This document shows, piece by piece, positions 42,769 through 44,391 of a DNA stretch of 44,391 bases; within the stretch, counting starts at the first letter, position 1, and every line of letters begins with the position of its first letter. The notes under the pieces were generated by a model. It worked only from the letters and a program-made list of their open reading frames with translations. It was not told where the DNA came from and made no database searches. The position numbers and the translations under genes are program-made. Source of the stretch: an uncultured Clostridia bacterium (GTDB taxonomy: Bacteria; Bacillota; Clostridia; Peptostreptococcales; Anaerovoracaceae); the NCBI GenBank assembly GCA_938009115.1, contig CALLHZ010000080.1, positions 1 to 44,391 of the forward strand, given 5' to 3'.

Positions 42769-42972
42769 CTATTCTTCGATCAGTTCAAATACGCTGTCGG
42801 GGCATACGCGATAGCACGTCCCGCATTTAATGCAAAGATTCTCGTCCGACACAACGGCGGCGTAACCACTGTCATTGAATTCTTCTCCGAAACTCAGAGC
42901 GTCCTTGGGACATTGATCAATACAAAATCCGCATGCTTTGCATCTGTTTTTGTAAATCACAAGCTTTTTCAA
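42769..42972 (-). CDS. 2[4Fe-4S] ferredoxin, oxidoreductase delta subunit, 67 aa
   Basis: Small ferredoxin with two complete cluster motifs: Cys11, Cys14, Cys17 and Cys21 (RCKACGFCIDQCP), then Cys47, Cys50, Cys53 and Cys57 (LCIKCGTCYRVCP). The start is a TTG at 42972, because AAAGGAGGACGAAT lies in front and the conserved sequence starts there; the longer frame to 43047 reaches into the promoter dyads and has no ribosome binding site. It is the first gene of the operon and passes electrons from the oxidoreductase. Confidence 0.92.
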   Translation of the reverse strand: MKKLVIYKNRCKACGFCIDQCPKDALSFGEEFNDSGYAAVVSDENLCIKCGTCYRVCPDSVFELIEE

Positions 42973-42995
42973 ATTCGTCCTCCTTTTACACCGGC

Positions 42996-43018
42996 TCAGA
43001 AATTTTGGAAATTTCTGA
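42996..43018. promoter_or_regulatory. Perfect 10+3+10 palindrome in the oxidoreductase operon leader
   Basis: Arms TCAGAAATTT and AAATTTCTGA flank TGG. It lies just ahead of the ferredoxin ribosome binding site in the minus-strand leader and upstream of the plus-strand -35 box. It could be an operator or an RNA hairpin near the start site. Confidence 0.5.
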
Positions 43019-43025
43019 AAAAATG

Positions 43026-43054
43026 TTGCGAAATGAAGTTTTGTCATCTATAAT
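43026..43054 (+). promoter_or_regulatory. Promoter of the IclR-family gene
   Basis: TTGCGA (43026-43031), exactly 17 bases, TATAAT (43049-43054). The predicted start is about 43061, giving a leader of about 60 bases that crosses the opposing promoter. The dyad TGTCAT-N5-ATGACA (43042-43058) covers the -10 box. Confidence 0.65.
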
Positions 43055-43067
43055 GACACTATGTCAT
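43042..43067. promoter_or_regulatory. Overlapping TGTCAT/ATGACA dyads, candidate IclR operator
   Basis: TGTCAT (43042-43047), five bases, ATGACA (43053-43058), three bases, TGTCAT (43062-43067): two perfect 6-bp dyads that share the middle half-site. They cover the plus-strand -10 and the start points of both divergent transcripts, which is the expected place for autoregulation by the adjacent IclR protein. Confidence 0.5.
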
Positions 43068-43069
43068 AT

Positions 43070-43098
43070 ATTATCATATCAATGGCCCTATATGTCAA
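43070..43098 (-). promoter_or_regulatory. Promoter of the 2-oxoacid oxidoreductase operon
   Basis: On the minus strand a perfect TTGACA (43098-43093), exactly 17 bases, then GATAAT (43075-43070). The predicted start is about 43063, about 90 bases before the TTG start of the ferredoxin gene. Confidence 0.68.
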
Positions 43099-43122
43099 GG
43101 CCTTTCGGGAGAAAAGGATCCA

Positions 43123-43908
43123 ATGGAAGAGAACAATCAAACCATATTGAAATCCCTGGATCGGGCCCTGGAGCTGATCGATGCCCTGGAAAAGGCAGGC
43201 AAGCCCCTGAGCGCCGCCGAGTTGGGAAAGCTGCTCAATGTCAACCGCACCACGCTTTATGCAACGCTCAACACCTTTGTGGCCAGAGATTACCTGGAAA
43301 AAGATCCCGTCACAGGGTTTTACAGCATTGGGCTGAAGCCGGTGGAGATCGGTCTTGGTTACCGAAGAAAATATCCTTTTATCCAGATGATGGACGCCCA
43401 GGCTCTTCAAATTTCCAGGAAATGGAACCTGCAGGTAAATGTAGGCGTCTATCGTGCGCCAGACCGAGTGATCGTGCTTTCGGCCCACAGTCCGGGCAGC
43501 GCGCCGGGAACTTCTTACCTTTTCTTCCCGTCCAATATCAATTTTCCGGCTTATGCAAGCAGTTTGGGAAAGGCCTTTCTCTGCGAAATGGAAGACGATG
43601 AGCTTCGCAGTACCCTGGACCGGATCCCGCTTCTGCCGCTGACAAAGAACACCTATACAGATAAAGCCGCTCTGTTTGAGCATCTGCGCACGCTCCAACA
43701 AAACGGCTATACTTACGAGGACAACGAATACATGGAAAACATCCGCTGCCTGGGTGTAGCCATCAAAGACCATACCAAGCGGGCGGTGGCCGGCATGAGC
43801 GTCGTGCTGACGCCCTTTATCAGCGAGGAAGAGCGCAAGCAGATCATATCAGAACTGGTCTCAGTGAAAAGTCTGATCTCCTACAATCTGGGGTACCATA
43901 CTTATTGA
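43123..43908 (+). CDS. IclR-family transcriptional regulator, 261 aa
   Basis: The N-terminal winged helix-turn-helix (about 8-70, SLDRALELIDALEKAGKPLSAAELGKLLNVNRTTLYATL in segments) is followed by an effector-binding GAF-like domain (about 85-255). That domain has the family pattern ...YASSLGKAFLCEM and GVAIKDHTKRAVAGMSVVLTPF. GGAGAAAAGGATCCA precedes the ATG. It is divergent from the oxidoreductase/acyl-CoA synthetase operon across interlocked promoters with shared dyads, so it most likely controls that operon and itself in response to a carboxylic-acid effector (inference). Confidence 0.92.
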   Translation: MEENNQTILKSLDRALELIDALEKAGKPLSAAELGKLLNVNRTTLYATLNTFVARDYLEKDPVTGFYSIGLKPVEIGLGYRRKYPFIQMMDAQALQISRKWNLQVNVGVYRAPDRVIVLSAHSPGSAPGTSYLFFPSNINFPAYASSLGKAFLCEMEDDELRSTLDRIPLLPLTKNTYTDKAALFEHLRTLQQNGYTYEDNEYMENIRCLGVAIKDHTKRAVAGMSVVLTPFISEEERKQIISELVSVKSLISYNLGYHTY

Positions 43909-43910
43909 AG

Positions 43911-44081
43911 CTACAACGCGCCCCAATCAGTGTACCCCCACCCGTCAGTTTTGTACGAGCCTTTCATACCGCGGACACTATGTCCGCTTTTCTTTTTCTC
44001 CCGGCACAAAGCGATCAGCACTCCGATGATCAGAAGTCTGATCAGATTTTTCCGGCCGCCGCCGGCATGCCTTCCGCACAT
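43911..44081 (-). CDS. Possible small single-span membrane protein, 56 aa
   Basis: The ATG at 44081 has AAAGGAGACAGGGG in front, a good ribosome binding site. The frame encodes a basic N-terminus (MCGRHAGGGRKN), one hydrophobic helix (LIRLLIIGVLIAL) and a basic, Gly/Trp-containing tail. It starts 22 bases after the dehydrogenase stop. It overlaps, on the other strand, the terminator of the IclR gene, which argues against it. No family recognised. Confidence 0.4.
   Translation of the reverse strand: MCGRHAGGGRKNLIRLLIIGVLIALCREKKKSGHSVRGMKGSYKTDGWGYTDWGAL
43971..43999 (+). terminator. Intrinsic terminator of the IclR gene
   Basis: GCGGACA (43971-43977), loop CTA, TGTCCGC (43981-43987), then TTTTCTTTTTCT. 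It lies 62 bases past the stop of the IclR gene. Confidence 0.8.
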
Positions 44082-44103
44082 CCCCTGTCTCCTTTCCTGG
44101 ATC

Positions 44104-44391
44104 CTATAGATAATCTCCGTTAAAATCCGGTTCATCTTGTATCGTAGGCGCGAACAACCGCTTGGCGATATCTCTTTGATATTCGCCGGTCCTCCGGTTT
44201 TCCTCAAAGATTTTTTTCACATTTTTGCGGGCGATCCGGTCGATATCCGTCACGACCGCCTCCGCTGTGAAATCGATGAGCGCAAATCCGACCCGGTCAA
44301 AAAAGCGTATGGCGCCCATATTTGCGATAAAATCAGGGACCACATCGAACTTTCTCTCATACAGAATCCGCTCGCCGCACGCATCCGTCGG
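44104..44391 (-). CDS. Glu/Leu/Phe/Val dehydrogenase, C-terminal fragment (5' end outside window)
   Basis: The frame is open to the window edge and gives 95 residues ending at a TAG (44104-44106). The segment ILYERKFDVVPDFIANMGAI, followed by a long helix (VVTDIDRIARKNVKKIFEENRRTGEYQRDIAKRLFA), matches the C-terminus of the amino acid dehydrogenase family, where LeuDH has ILYxxGIVYAPDYVINAGG and the same helix. Such enzymes oxidatively deaminate amino acids to 2-oxoacids. It fits the neighbouring ferredoxin-dependent 2-oxoacid oxidoreductase, whose substrate it could supply. The preferred amino acid cannot be read from the C-terminus. Confidence 0.78.
   Translation of the reverse strand, partial: PTDACGERILYERKFDVVPDFIANMGAIRFFDRVGFALIDFTAEAVVTDIDRIARKNVKKIFEENRRTGEYQRDIAKRLFAPTIQDEPDFNGDYL

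Noticed and set aside
42973..43047. Longer N-terminus for the ferredoxin subunit
   Set aside because: The extra 25 codons lie in promoter dyads, lack a ribosome binding site, and a TTG with AAAGGAGG fits the conserved start.
1..44391. CRISPR arrays, tRNA genes, insertion sequences or prophage
   Set aside because: No repeated spacer-like units, no convincing tRNA T-loop sequences and no transposase or phage protein were seen; the XerD-like gene is in a housekeeping context.

Overview
The window looks like chromosomal DNA from an anaerobic, probably spore-forming Clostridia (Firmicutes) with about 50% GC. The signs are strong AGGAGG ribosome binding sites, the argR-recN pair, a SpoIID-like protein, a circularly permuted RbgA GTPase, oxygen-sensitive glycyl radical enzymes, a ferredoxin-linked 2-oxoacid oxidoreductase and an ADP-forming acyl-CoA synthetase. 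A family-level guess (Anaerovoracaceae-like amino-acid fermenters) is inference only. I saw no tRNA, rRNA, CRISPR array, phage gene or insertion sequence. Almost every base is coding or a short intergenic gap; no gene-free stretch exceeds about 285 bases.

Left part (1-7.8 kb, minus strand): two tandem paralogous glycyl radical enzymes flank a putative anion permease, a cupin and a SAM methyltransferase, and an M55 D-aminopeptidase follows. Both enzymes keep the radical glycine and thiyl cysteine but carry Gln where the dehydratase and lyase families have the catalytic Glu. No activating enzyme is in the window. Next (8-13.4 kb, minus) is a cell-surface locus: an SLH protein, a large secreted LRR/Fn3/copper-amine-oxidase-N protein that shares an unnamed module with it, a stand-alone LuxR-type HTH protein and a membrane-bound LuxR regulator.

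Middle (13.4-25.5 kb): housekeeping genes. ruvC-ruvA-ruvB-spoIID-queA-tgt-rlmD run leftward, divergent from argR-recN. Convergent to recN are rbgA and rplS. Then come nudF and a XerD-like protein that has lost the nucleophilic tyrosine and the HxxR histidine. 25.5-33.6 kb (minus) holds proC, proB, purB, two tandem YtcJ-like amidohydrolases and a RocB-like M20 peptidase.

Right part: a plus-strand operon (33.9-38.3 kb: yprB-like exonuclease, proA, frlD-like kinase, TIM-barrel amidohydrolase, yjbQ) is preceded by a promoter and intrinsic terminator that define an unassigned ~90-nt RNA or attenuator. A minus-strand operon (38.3-43 kb) encodes a four-subunit ferredoxin-dependent 2-oxoacid oxidoreductase and an ADP-forming acyl-CoA synthetase. 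It is divergent from an IclR regulator across interlocked promoters. The window ends in the C-terminus of a Glu/Leu/Phe/Val dehydrogenase. Dehydrogenase, oxidoreductase and acyl-CoA synthetase together would make an ATP-yielding oxidative branch of amino-acid fermentation, with proline synthesis genes (proA, proB, proC) and peptide/amide hydrolases nearby.
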